Origin: Tanypteryx hageni
Lineage: Eukaryota > Arthropoda > Insecta > Odonata > Petaluridae
Length of the DNA: 64,000 nucleotides
NCBI GenBank assembly: GCA_028673005.1
Contig: CM054114.1
Coordinates: 25,782,869-25,846,868 of the forward strand
Direction: 5' to 3'
In this document: positions 12,691-23,462 of the stretch, in pieces
Layout of the letters: each line of letters opens with the position of its first letter
Numbering within the stretch: the stretch's first letter is position 1
Position numbers and translations under genes: made by a program
Notes under the pieces: model-generated
What the model saw: only the letters and a program-made list of their open reading frames with translations
What the model was told of the DNA's origin: nothing
Databases searched by the model: none

Positions 12691-13379
12691 ATGGGAAAGA
12701 AGAGAGCCCGAAGGTATTAAAAATTAAAAATTAAGAGGTGAATGGGTTAAAATGTGCCATCAAAAAGTATCACACGAATAGTAACTACTAGGTAAATAAG
12801 TAAAATTTATTGCATTTTAATGGATAATTTGTATCCCAAATGCACTATTTACCACATACCTTCAACAACTGCCTGTCTGAACATTTAGTTATTGAGTTTC
12901 CGCAATATATGTTTTACAATATTTATTCCCGTCATATGACGGATGTCAGTCATTATACTGTTAAAAACCCATCGTTAGACCGATATTCCTACTAAAACTA
13001 TACATCTTAAATAATCGCAAGTAATTATTATGGATAATCACAAAATTAGTTTATTTTTCTAGTGTAATTGCCCTTTGAAATTCAACGGGGAATTTAGAAA
13101 TAAATAATAACAGCTTTAATTATAGAGTAAGGGCCAGTATAAAATTTGCCAAAAAAGAAATTCGAAAGAATTTCTTTCTCATCCTTGTGTTATCCAACTA
13201 TGAGCCCCCTTTCAAAAATGAAGTATTAATAAATAAATTAATTAATAAGTAATAATATTCCCTCCCTCTCTGTCGCCGTCTTTCTCCCCGCAATAACAAC
13301 AATTACCCATCTGTTTTTAAATCCTATACACTTCACTGTCTTTTATGTTGCACTTCATTTATGTAACCTTTTGGTTTAA
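12691..13379. other. No gene recognised
   Basis: AT-rich spacer between a GA tract and the next retroelement tail. Nothing recognisable. Confidence 0.5.
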
Positions 13380-13497
13380 TCTTATTACTTGTTACTATCT
13401 AGTTGTATGTAATTGACAATGGGTTAGATGGAAGAGGAGATTGTTTAGTCTAAATCTCGCCCTAATAAACACTTATATTTATCTATCTATCTATCTA
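13380..13497 (+). mobile_element. Retroelement 3'-tail copy (clearest plus-strand copy)
   Basis: Reads ttgtatgtaattgacaatgg, then gttagatggaagaggagatt, then agtctaaatctcgccctaat, then aaacacttatatttatctat ending in (TATC)n. Nearly the same order occurs on the minus strand at 55045-55135, 54641-54740 and 45258-45370. The polarity (unique body, AATAAA-like string, microsatellite) indicates the 3' end of a SINE or LINE. The 5' limit is not resolved. Confidence 0.6.
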
Positions 13498-13800
13498 CCT
13501 GCCTCTGTTTCCCTTCCTTCCTCTCTCTTGCCTTCCCTCTCTCTCTCTCTCTCTCTCCCTCCCTCTCTGCCTCTCTTTTGTCTCAACTCCCCCTCTCTCA
13601 TTCCCTCCTGTAACAATTCATAAATCTACCTCTTTTTCTCCGTCTTCGTCTTTTTCTGTTTCTTCCCATTATTTTATAATTCTATACCTCCCTTACTCTC
13701 TATGTATCTACCATTCCATGCCCCTTCTTTCCTATCTCCCTCTCCACATCTACCTCCCCACATCCCCTTCTCTCCTACTTTACATCTACATCCCTCTCGC
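13498..13800 (+). repeat. CT-rich tract
   Basis: CT-rich microsatellite-like DNA directly downstream of the tail copy at 13380-13497, which probably seeded it. Confidence 0.8.
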
Positions 13801-16000
13801 CGTCCTTTCCTCTTAAATAATTTTGCGTAATATCCTGCGAAAATATAGGGCAATCAATGCACTCGTACATATTACACGTATGCAGATCTCGACAAAAATT
13901 TATTCTCGATGTTAAACAATGACGTGGTCGGCTAGGAAACATCTTGTTTAAAAGCCGACATTTTCCCAAAATATCTGACTTAAATGTTTAATATGAAATT
14001 TCAAACGGTAGTAGGAACAAGATGAATAGAATAAGAAAATTCATTAATTTTTCTAAAACATAGTTTAAATTTGAAGATCATACGTCAATTTTTTTCTAAT
14101 TTTAATTCCCAAAATAATAAAAGCCTACACTTGAAAAAGTCGCTTTTTACGTTTTATCTTACGGGAAATGGAAATCGCCCCCGCTGGAGTCGAACCCGGG
14201 TCTTTTTTAGTATTTTTTTCATTATTTAATTTTTATATCAAAATCAAACATTCCAGCAAAATTTCGACCTTCCATTTAATCGGAAAGTATGTTAAAAGCG
14301 CGTTAAAATGTGCCATTGATGACGTCAGTGCCTCACACAGACAAAACAGAACTAGAAAACTATACGTAAGATAACAAAAACGCATGATTTGGAATAATAT
14401 TCAAATTAATGTAACACTAAATTTGATGTAAATGATAGATCACAATTATCCGTAAATTTATAATGTTTACATTGAAGTTAAACGATGAAAATATATAGGT
14501 ATTCACTGACTTTTACTAAATCTAAATCATATAGGTTTTTGTTTTTCACGGTCGATCACGCATTCAGATCAGCTTGATCCATCGTCTATTTATTTTCCCA
14601 AATGTGGACCGTCGATTTCGGAATATTATATTTTTCTCTAGTTTTGAAAAATACCCCGTTTCAATACCTGTAGTATTTATATTTTTTTGCCAGTGCAATT
14701 AAAGTTTGGCTTCTTTTTTAGCTCGTGCTATACATTTATATGGTTGAATGTTTACACTCACAACTATTCATTACCAGGGGAAAACGGTTTGATGCGGACG
14801 TTTCCATCTTTCACAATCGGGAAGCAATATTATGTTCGAGCCATAGTCGTCCTGCTAAATATGCCATTTTTGTGACAAGAAACAGAGGACAATCCTGGCT
14901 TGCGAATTTTCTCGGCGAGACGAAAATAAAATAAAAAATATAAATTTCGTTTGATGACAATTGCTTACCCAAATTTTTGAGTCCCACTTCTTAGAGGGAA
15001 AGAAAAACACTTCGGTCTCACTATGGTAAACGGCGCAGGAGCTCAGTAAGCTCTCAGCACCTTGCGAATTTGAGCATTTAACAGTCGTGCATCCTCATTA
15101 GAATTGCTATCGAATCAATGCATACCGTTGTTCATTGTGAATGATGATAATATCTGGAAAAATACTTTTCTTAGTCTCTTCCTCGGTGATCTGTTCGACT
15201 GAAAACATTAACGCTAGGAATGCAAATATCAATGTTAACACTATGAATGCGTCCGCGTTTGCAATGTCTTCTCCTGTTTAAGGTACTCACGAAATATGAA
15301 AAAAGACCGTAGGGTCAAGATTGGTAGAGTTACTGAATAGCCGATAATATAATTCCATGGAATTCATGCAATGAACTTTTTACACAAAAAAAACTCTGCA
15401 CATATTCATGTTAACCAATCACTTGAGTTTTTCGTTCCAGAATTTTTTTCCAAGTTCCTCTAAAGTGAATTTCGTGTGAATCAACAAATTACATTAATCA
15501 GTTCCGGGGAAAATATTTGTTCGTGTAAACCGAGTGTTCGCGTTAACGAGGGCTTATTGTGTATGCATATTTATCATAGCGAAATCTCACGAGAGAATTA
15601 TCCAGTTCGTCTTGTGGCTGAAAACTTATTCCAGAATATTTAAGCTTATAATGCAAAGCAATGTTTAGATTTCTTAAGATATTGCGCGGTAATGCATTTA
15701 CAAAATGGTTAAATGGCTATTAAGGTTATTCTGAGGTCCAATGTCAGTGCAGATTGCAGCAGAAACAAAAAGAGAAGGTGTGAGAGTACACAACAATAAC
15801 TCAAAATTTCTCATTTAGACAAAATTGGATTTTTTCTTTCGAAAGCTCTAATTCCGTGCGGCTAACTTTCATTTCAATATTGAATTTACTTCATGCATCG
15901 ATTTCATTCTAAACTGCAAGAAACGAATCATCACTTAAATCTATGCAAAACTGGTTAAACTTGGAAAACAAGGGTACGTAAGTATAAATACAGAATTATA
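13801..16000. other. No gene recognised
   Basis: AT-rich DNA. A minus-strand B-box-like string (gggttcgactcc) at 14185-14200 is not part of a foldable tRNA. Open frames are short and without recognisable motifs. Confidence 0.5.
14178..14203 (-). other. Isolated B-box-like motif
   Basis: On the minus strand gacccgggttcgactccagc fits the T-arm of a tRNA and is followed by gggggcga, which could be an acceptor strand. The 5' side is T/A-rich and does not fold as a tRNA. Probably a tRNA or SINE fragment. Confidence 0.3.
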
Positions 16001-16293
16001 TATAGACGGGAGATAGGAGAATAGAAAAGAGAGAGAAGGGAAAAACATTTGAAATTGTAGCTCTACATTTGATAGATTTGAAGCAAGAGATGAAAGGAAG
16101 TGTATAGTAGGTGACAGTGCATAGGAAAGGTATAAAGGTATTGAAGATGGGATGAATGATGATTTCACCAGTAAGAAAATGGGAGGCGGAGGACGAATGG
16201 CGGCTAACCTGGAAGTGACGTCCCCAGACGTCTGCGTCATAAAATCGGCTTTAGAACTTCCGTGTCTTCCTTGGAGACTTGAAACCCTAAGGT

Positions 16294-16302
<9 letters not shown>

Positions 16303-16362
<60 letters not shown>
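16303..16362. repeat. (AT)n microsatellite
   Basis: About 30 uninterrupted AT dinucleotides, followed by a short GA-rich stretch to about 16450. Confidence 0.97.
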
Positions 16363-16365
<3 letters not shown>

Positions 16366-16459
16366 TGAAATGGATGAAGTAGAGAGGAAAAAGGGGGAAA
16401 GGAGAAGGGATTAGGATATGGAATGGGAATTGATTGAGAGAAAGGGAAGGTCGACGGGG

Positions 16460-18583
16460 TTTTAGGAGTGGCCTTTGATGGAAAAATGCCGTATCTGAAG
16501 AATCAAAGATTAAGGGAGAGCTGGGAAGAGCAAATAAGCAATGATGGTGACAGCGCACAAGAAGGTAGCGGCGAGATTAGGTGTCATTTTTTTTAAATCC
16601 CCCGAGAGAAGATTTTTATTATTTACTCCAAGCTATTTAATGTCCGCGAATTTTTGCGATAGATAGAACGGAGAAAAAATTGCAATCATTGTTGAAATAT
16701 TCTGAGGCGTAAGCTGAATTTTATACAGAAAATTTGTTTCAGAATAAGTGTTAAAAATTGGAAGATTTAATACTTTAGTATTCACAGTAGCCATAAAAAA
16801 GTTATTAGAACCAGAAGCGTATTTAGACTAAAATACATTCGTCTTAGAGCAGATGTTTAAAAATCGAACTTTATAATGTCAAAAATGTGAAGAACATTTT
16901 TTTTTAAATGACGAACGATATCAAAGTATCAAAAATTTCCAGCAAAACGTTCAAGAAAAGCAAGAGGAAACCTCAGTGCATTAAAATATCATCAGATACT
17001 CATTGTCAGAGTTTTCTTTGCTGCAACATTTTCCTTTGTTGTTTTAAATGTTATAAATACCATGAAAACACATTACCACTAACATAACAACATAATATAC
17101 GACCGATATACCAACGTAACTCTAACGTATATTTCTTTTCAGTCATTAAAAACTGACCCAGATAGACAGGGAAATAGAAGAAAACATTTATAACAAAGGT
17201 ATCGCCCATTCAAATTAACGTTTTGGTTATTAATCATCATATAAGTCATTGAAAATGTTCAATGCTTCCAATGTGTTTCACAATATTTATTCCACGCATA
17301 TAATTTTGTAATACAGATATGAATATATATATATATATAGCATATACGGCATACACAAAATCAAGGAAATTGACAGAAGTGACGTTTACGTTATAAATTT
17401 CGGAGGATAAATAATCCCTTTGGATAAATTAAACGACATCGATCGATACTTTCGAGGAAATAAAAAATTAATAGACGCATTGAAATAATGGTCTTTTAAA
17501 CTGATGAGATATTATTTAAATTCCTTTTTAGTGCCAAAATATTTTACGAATACAACATTTAAAGCGATTATTACTTTCGATAAATTCCGTCGTCTAATTA
17601 AAATTCACATTCATATCACGCGGGTTAATAACCTCTTCTCATTTTATTTTACTCCACATGGGTCGGCTCTATTACAACCTTTGACGATTCTTGTCGCTCC
17701 ATAGAAAAGCGATAGAATGGTATGCGAAAACGAAAACCAAACGAAAACAAAACGAAAAAAAAACAAAAACAAAGCAAAAATTCAAAGGAAAAATTTTCAA
17801 TGGATGTATTCGGTTTGATTGGAGCAAAGATACACTTCAATGTACCCTAAAAAGAGCGAAAAGAGTATTTCCAGCCATCCAAAGGTTTCGTTTGAAATGC
17901 TGCTCTTCCAAGCTTAAAATCGGAGAAAAAACAACTTTTAAGAGACATCATTCGACAGATGGTCGGTGTACATTGATATTTATCAATAGATTTTAAGATG
18001 GGTACTTTTTCTTGGCATTTCCGTAACGCACTGAATGGTCGATCGATTGCACGACTGATACTAGATAATTGTAAAACATACCGCTTCAAAATATGTTAAG
18101 AAATATTTCCACATCCGTCGGTTTTTTAAATATACAATGTCTAGTAATACTTTATTTTGCAACACAAATTCAAACAAAACTTATACGCGCTGCTGAAATG
18201 TTTTTTATTGGTAAAAAGACGAGAGGTTTGGATGAAAACTAAAAAGTTTTTAATGGGAAGGAAAATTAAATCTTATGTAATCTATATGGTAATTCCTTGA
18301 TATTCAACTCTATAAAACTATGGTAAATATTACGAAAACCGATTGAGAAGATCATGATTTTGTTTCTATCTTCACGTATAAAATAATCTCATTTAAGTTT
18401 GCTACATCGCGGACTACGTGTCAAACTTTGGGAATTTAGCTCAGGATTATTGGCAAAATCTCAGCCTGAAACAAATAAAAACTTTGTCTAAAAACATTTG
18501 GTCTCGAAATAATAGTACTTACAGGTTTTACTTGGGATACATATCTAACAATAAGTTGCAAGGAAATGCCAATAAGGCAAATG
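16460..18583. other. No gene recognised
   Basis: AT-rich DNA including a short (AT)n run at 17320-17338 and a degenerate CGAAAAC-type A-rich run at 17720-17780. Open frames such as 17691-17996 are Lys-rich readings of that run and show no domain. Confidence 0.5.
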
Positions 18584-18591
18584 GTATAATA

Positions 18592-18909
18592 TAGGAGTGG
18601 CCTAATCTACTTGTGCTCGGAGAGCATACGATGATTTTCAGAAGTTCGAGAGCCGAATGTCATATTCTGCGCTCATAAATATACGAACAGTAAAACATAA
18701 TCTGTATCCGAAGAAATTCGGACATAATGCATGTCCATTAGGCATCCCAAACACGTCTCGAGTCACACTACGTCATTGTGTCCTGTAGAGAAAAACGTTG
18801 ACACGCCTCTGCATGTAAATTTAAAAGAGCCGCATACTAGGATAAAAGAGGCGCATACTAGGATAAAAGAACCGTATAAGGCTCGCGAGCCGCGGTTTGG
18901 CCACGTCTG
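18592..18909. mobile_element. hAT MITE, perfect 8-bp target duplication
   Basis: The left end reads taggagtggcctaatctact; the right end reads cgagccgcggtttggccacg followed by tctg. The octamer gtataata flanks it on both sides (18584-18591 and 18910-18917), exact in all 8 bases. Left and right ends are imperfect inverted repeats (aggagtggcc and ggccacgtct). The 318-bp body contains a direct duplication of cgcatactaggataaaagag (18832-18871) and no coding region. Confidence 0.85.
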
Positions 18910-18924
18910 GTATAATACTTATAC

Positions 18925-19390
18925 CATAACGTATAAGTTTGGTGGTATAAAATCAGGCGTAATTAATTAGATGTGAGCTTGGTGGCATATGTGGCAGGAG
19001 CTCTTGCTCGCAAGATGGGTTGCATAAACATTAGGTGGCATAATGTGTAAATTGAGTGGTATACCTCGTAGGAGCAGAATAGTGTAAGTTAGGTGGTGTA
19101 AACCAAGCACAATTTGATGCAAGTTTGGCATCTGTGCGTTTCATGGGCAAATTTATGCGTTGTGGGATGCATAAAATTAGGGAATAGTTTTTGTGTATGG
19201 GGCACAGTTTTAGGATTCAAATAGTGTTCTATGGATTGCGTAAAATTATAGGGCATTTATTGTACGTTAGATGGTGTATGTTTAATGGGCTAAATTAGTG
19301 TAATGTGGGTTGAATTAAATTAGGAAAACATTTGCTGCAAGTTTGGTGGCACACGTTTCAGGGGCTAAAATATAAGCTGGTCTGTTTCAC
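18925..19390 (+). repeat. Degenerate tandem repeat of a GTAAGTTTGGTGGTATA-like unit
   Basis: Variants of tgtaagtttggtggtataa recur irregularly: tataagtttggtggtata, gtgagcttggtggcatatg, acattaggtggcataatg, gtaaattgagtggtatacc, gtaagttaggtggtgtaaa, gcaagtttggtggcacac. Longer similarity links 18970-19000 with 19331-19362 (ttggtggca..tgt..caggggct). An old, decayed minisatellite fits better than a gene. Confidence 0.5.
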
Positions 19391-19737
19391 AGCCATTTTG
19401 TTCGTTTAATAGTATGTATTTAAGGGGGAACCTAGACTAAGTTGATACACATAAATTGCAGGGGCTCCCATACAAACGTACGAAGAACACCCAACAGAGA
19501 AAAACTTGCGCTGCGCTAGGCGGCAAAAGCATTGGCAAAAATTTTAAACTGTATAAATGTGACATACTGGTCACAATCAAAGCAGCTTAAGAAAGACCTT
19601 GGATTGAAGTTAACGCACAATGCTGATCAACGTGCTTTTCGCTCCTTGTTCATTATTTTTGATATGCACTTTGTTGACGTCTTCCAGTAGTCATGTTAAA
19701 CAATGCCGTGAACCATTTCATAAGTAACGCGCACAGT
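19391..19737. other. No gene recognised
   Basis: Mixed AT-rich sequence between the degenerate repeat and the SINE 3' half. Nothing recognised. Confidence 0.45.
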
Positions 19738-19909
19738 GGGTGTGTGCGTGTGTATTTTTGGTTAATCAATCCCTTGGATTATTAGAGCCATAGATCATTC
19801 CACACCGGACACACTAGGGAAGAGGGAAATCCGGTGCCGGCATTAGCCTACTCTTAACTAGGAGCACCAAGGGGGCCAACGGCGTAACGTCCCTTCCAAA
19901 GGACGTAAC
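19738..19909 (-). mobile_element. tRNA-derived SINE, copy 2: 3' half, split from 21862-22003
   Basis: Matches copy 1 (1072-1245) along its length on the minus strand, including the ttggattattagagccata block and the ACAC-rich tail. It stops abruptly at acgtaac (19903-19909), where the TIR element at 19910 begins. The missing 5' half of the SINE resumes on the same strand at 21862, after the TIR element, so the two halves are one interrupted SINE. Confidence 0.85.
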
Positions 19910-20277
19910 CAGGGGGAGGGAACTCGTATGGGGCGATTTGGTTCTTGTCAGATACATCAAGTTCCTATCGGCGTTCTTGAGCGCTGTCCTCGCTCTACTT
20001 TGAATGGCAAGGCAACCAATGAGTGAAGTGATCATATGATCATGTTGAGAAGTTGTAACGGTTGAACTAGGTAACTGCGTAACTGTAAGTTTATCCGCCA
20101 TTACGAGAAATCTTGGGAAAGAGTTATTTTTTAGTACAGGTAGGGATGTTTTGACTATAGAGGAGTACATGAATGAATGGTTAACAACTTCATATATGCT
20201 GGTGATACATGTGACTCTTTGTGTGTGTTAATTAAGTTATTTTCTGTACGTTGCAACGTTTCCACTAGCTTGCTAAA

Positions 20278-21395
20278 ATGAATCAAGCAGAGAAGATAGT
20301 GCATGTACGTAAGTGCTACGCACTAAACTGCAAACATACGAGGGGAACGAGCGGAGATCTAAAGATGAAATTACATTCGTTTCCTCGCACGGAATCTACG
20401 TAAGTACTATTAGCTGTATTTGTAAAAATATTTTTGAAAGTCTACAAAATTATATGCAGTAATACCTCGATATACAAAGTAGAAGCGCTCCGTGAGTTGC
20501 TTTCGTGTATTGAAACAATATATCGATTAATTAATGTACTTCTATATTTTATGACGTATAGTACTACATATTGTGTAATAATATTACGTACCGAGAAAAA
20601 TAAAGAATGAGTTACGTTTCTTTTTGAGATTAATCTTACTATGGTTGTGTCTACGTATGTGAAATTATATCGTGATTGCAATTTGGAACACACGATCCTT
20701 GTTCTGCCGCCCAACTCAGCTTAGTTGTTATTTTTGATCCTTTAATAAGTGGCTGAGAACCTTCTCTCGGATGTGTTTGTTTATTCCTAAAAAAGGCTGT
20801 GGCCTTATATATATTGCATAATAAGTATAGCCAATTTGACATCCTATACATATATGTATATGTCCTGGGATGAATAAAAATTATTATTGTTATGGGATTG
20901 CAATTTTTAACTTGAAACCTCTCGTTTCGAGATACGGCGAGTATATCGTGGACTACCTGTAGTAAAAAGGTCAACACTTTGTTGAGCCGATACTTAGTGT
21001 ACAGATTATTCGCATATCAAGTTATTACTGTAGTTAGATATGTATCTCAGCATTTTCAACTTTAATAATAGTAACCATTTAACGAGATACTTCACTATGG
21101 CTTGTTTTCATGTGATGCATATCTTCACTTTAGGCTCTTTAGGAGCAAAGTTGTATTTGATGCATATGTTGAAGTGTTAATAATTCTGTAATGTTATCAT
21201 TCCAGGTGCCGAGAATGGGTTGTAAGGGCAGGGAACCCCGCTTTATTTGATAGCCCATTATGTCAGTGTTTCTTTATTACTGTTATGATGTTTGTCTGGT
21301 GGCTAGCTTCTGCAGCTTTCATATGTTGCTCTTTTAAGCATGATCTGCCTTGCTTCAAAATTATTCTTTCGTCTGTTACAAACATTCTACTGTAA
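20278..21395 (+). CDS. Two-exon THAP zinc-finger ORF inside the TIR element
   Basis: Exon 1 (20278-20399, 40 codons plus 2 nt) starts at ATG and ends at a strong donor, ac|gtaagt. Exon 2 starts after ttccag at 21206 and stays open to TAA at 21393-21395. The join gives about 103 residues. Residues 13-18 form a C-x4-C pair (KCYALNC), followed by HSFP at 33-36. Across the junction come CREW (Trp45) and SPLCQCFF (57-64). This order matches a THAP domain (C-x2-4-C ... Pro ... Trp ... C-x2-H-F). The expected zinc-binding His is Phe63 here, so metal binding is probably impaired. The residues after about 64 are hydrophobic with no recognised domain and may be intron read-through. Splicing is predicted by eye. 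It is not a host gene by context, because it lies within transposon TIRs. Confidence 0.55.
20457..21030. mobile_element. pogo/Tigger-like MITE in the intron of the THAP ORF
   Basis: The left end cagtaatacctcgatatac and the complement of the right end cagtaataacttgatatgc form a ~20-bp imperfect TIR of the CAGTAATACCTCG class. TA follows the right end; the left flank is TG, consistent with one substitution. It is 574 bp with no transposase. It sits wholly between the donor at 20400 and the acceptor at 21205, so the exon pair remains intact. Confidence 0.7.
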
Positions 21396-21861
21396 TATTT
21401 TTTCAATGTGTGCATGTTTCATGTATTTATTGAACAATAATTGATCTATGTGGTTCAATTCCATTTCATATCTGTTATATGTAAATCTGTACAATATTTC
21501 TTCTGCAATAAAACTATTTAAATTTAAATTGTTCTTCTTTCTATTCTCACCCATTACTCCTCTGGTTACGTTATTCGTAAAAAGGTTTGATTTGCTAAAT
21601 AAATAAATTAGCGTCATTTATTGAAGAATAATGAATCAAATTAATTTGTTGTAAGATTTTGAAAAGTGCGCTCGCCGTCTGTACGAAGCTGCCATTGCCT
21701 GCTGAAATTTGTCTGCTAGCTGCCTGTTCTCCGCTTCGATTGGCTGCAAAAATGACGTCATACGTCACAACGCAACAGCAGCGCCAGCTTCGGTGCCTGC
21801 AGGAACCTTTTGTACTAGCCAGCGAAGACCACGATTTTAACATGGGAGTTCCCTCCCCCTG

Positions 21862-22003
21862 ACGTAAAGCTGACTTTGCGCGGTCTCCTCAAACCACAGA
21901 AACAGGGGGCCGGACGGCCTTGGAAAATACTAATTTCGTAGAAACCGTGCCAACTGCTCTTTCGAGCAGCAGGCGCCCTAAGCACTACACCACCGGTACC
22001 CCC
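21862..22003 (-). mobile_element. tRNA-derived SINE, copy 2: 5' half
   Basis: On the minus strand it begins at about 22003 with gggggtaccggtggtgtagt, the tRNA-like A-box head. It passes through ctgctcgaaagagcag and ggcacggtttc and reaches the acgtaaagc block at the TIR-element junction. It aligns with the 5' half of copy 1 (1246-1376) and completes the 3' half at 19738-19909. Confidence 0.85.
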
Positions 22004-23198
22004 TATAATGCACATAGTAGTGAATATATTCCTCAATTTGGTACTGTTACTTTTTAACAATTCATTCACTTGTTTGACTTTTGGTTCAAGTTGTTGACAG
22101 TCGATTTGATTACATCGTCGATTAGTTTTCACCCCTCAAAAGATCATTTCTGCTACTCAAACTTTTCCGAAAATTCTCCGTTGAATGCATTTTCATAATT
22201 TCAAACTTTTCTTATTATTATGGGTTACTAAAAAAATACATATAAAAGTTATTTTAAAAGCTTGTAAATCTCCATAAACTTATAAGAAAAGTAATTTACG
22301 AAATGAAAGTAAATAGCATTTGCTTAATATTGAGCAAGATAGAAAGTGGTCACTAAGACAATATTGTAATCAAACTAATCAATTCTATTCAAAAAGTAGT
22401 TTTTCATAATAATTAAATTTTACGGTTTTCATTTATTACTTGTATGTACATTCTTATAAAAAAGTAAGATGCGCTAATAATACAATGAAATTTCATAAGC
22501 ATAAATTGCCACTAAATAAGCGAATTAGTAATCTTACCTTTCACGGGAATTTCTTTTGATTTTATCTGCCTATCACAATGTATACAACTATCTCTGCTTG
22601 CTACACTTCATGTAACACTGTACTTCGAAGATAATACGATCGGGGAAAAGCTAAGAAGAATGTTACAGCCGAATCAAAGCCTTATACAGACATTCTTTCC
22701 TTATGCAAATTAGAACGAACCATTAATTCTGTGACAATGCTGATGCGTCGGCCTTGATTTGTTTGAATACCTCGATTAACCCCGCAACAAAGATGCAACT
22801 AGCTATTCACCTTAAACATTGAAAGATCCGGAGCTCACAGAAACGGACAGATTTCTATAAAGTGACAACTTAACCTTATTCTCACTTTTCTAAACAGAGA
22901 AATATTCTCAGTTAAAATCTAATATTATCCATATTTTGAGAAAATTGGAAAGTCTTAATTTTAATCTCGAAAAGCTTTGAAACGGAGCAAAACGACTTCT
23001 TTGCCGAAAATGATGGGACGGTCTGGAAACGGCCCGAAAACGGGATTGTCCAGGAGAAACCGGGACGTGTGCAGTCTATATTTGATATTATTTCTCATGA
23101 AAACTTGTCTTGACACTTTGGAAAAAATTTATTGCATAATTTTTTGTCTTGTCTGGTCATGAAATTATCAACTACAACTTCAGAGAAATCTTCATCAA
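22004..23198. other. No gene recognised
   Basis: AT-rich; the 61-codon frame near 22977 shows no domain. Nothing else recognised. Confidence 0.5.
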
Positions 23199-23462
23199 CA
23201 GGAAGCACCAAAACCTTTCGTTGAAGGAGCCGCATGAGGTTTTAATATACCTCTGCGCGAGCCACATACGACCTTTGAAAGCTGTAATCGGGCCGTGAGT
23301 AAATTTGAAAGAGCTAGCGTATTCTACAAATATCGTTAATACACCATCTATTATGACACCCGATTCTGATAAATGTATGTACTAATAATATGCATGCCTT
23401 AAAGAAATTGATGAGATAAGGCGGTGGAAATCATATCTCGAGCCGTAGTTTTGGGACCCCTG
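23199..23462. mobile_element. Probable hAT MITE remnant
   Basis: The left end caggaagcaccaaaaccttt and right end gccgtagttttgggacccctg are imperfect inverted repeats, with paired gagccgcat/cgagccacat blocks inside, a layout typical of short hAT elements. Flanking octamers (ttcatcaa and ctttagga) do not match, so the insertion is old or one end is misplaced. Confidence 0.4.

Larger units (their letters stand above)
19910..21861 (+). mobile_element. THAP-bearing TIR transposon inserted in a SINE
   Basis: Exact 16-bp terminal inverted repeats bound it: cagggggagggaactc at 19910-19925 and its complement at 21846-21861. The flanks are acgtaac on the left and acgtaaa on the right, a 6-7 bp target duplication confirmed because the two flanks rejoin into a continuous tRNA-SINE. 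Inside is a two-exon ORF with a THAP zinc-finger signature (20278-21395) on the plus strand and a nested pogo-like MITE in its intron. THAP domains occur at the N terminus of P-element transposases, so a deleted P-like element is the best guess. P elements make 8-bp duplications, however, and no catalytic domain is visible, so the superfamily remains open. Confidence 0.75.

Noticed and set aside
15941..16558. 205-codon minus-strand frame
   Set aside because: Half of it translates (AT)n and the rest pyrimidine-rich sequence; no domain.
18832..18871. CRISPR-like direct repeat
   Set aside because: Only two adjacent copies of a 20-bp unit inside a hAT MITE, without spacers; no CRISPR array or cas genes occur, as expected for a eukaryotic window.
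20278..21395. THAP ORF as a host THAP-family gene
   Set aside because: It lies between exact transposon TIRs within an interrupted SINE and lacks a zinc ligand, so a transposon origin is far more likely.
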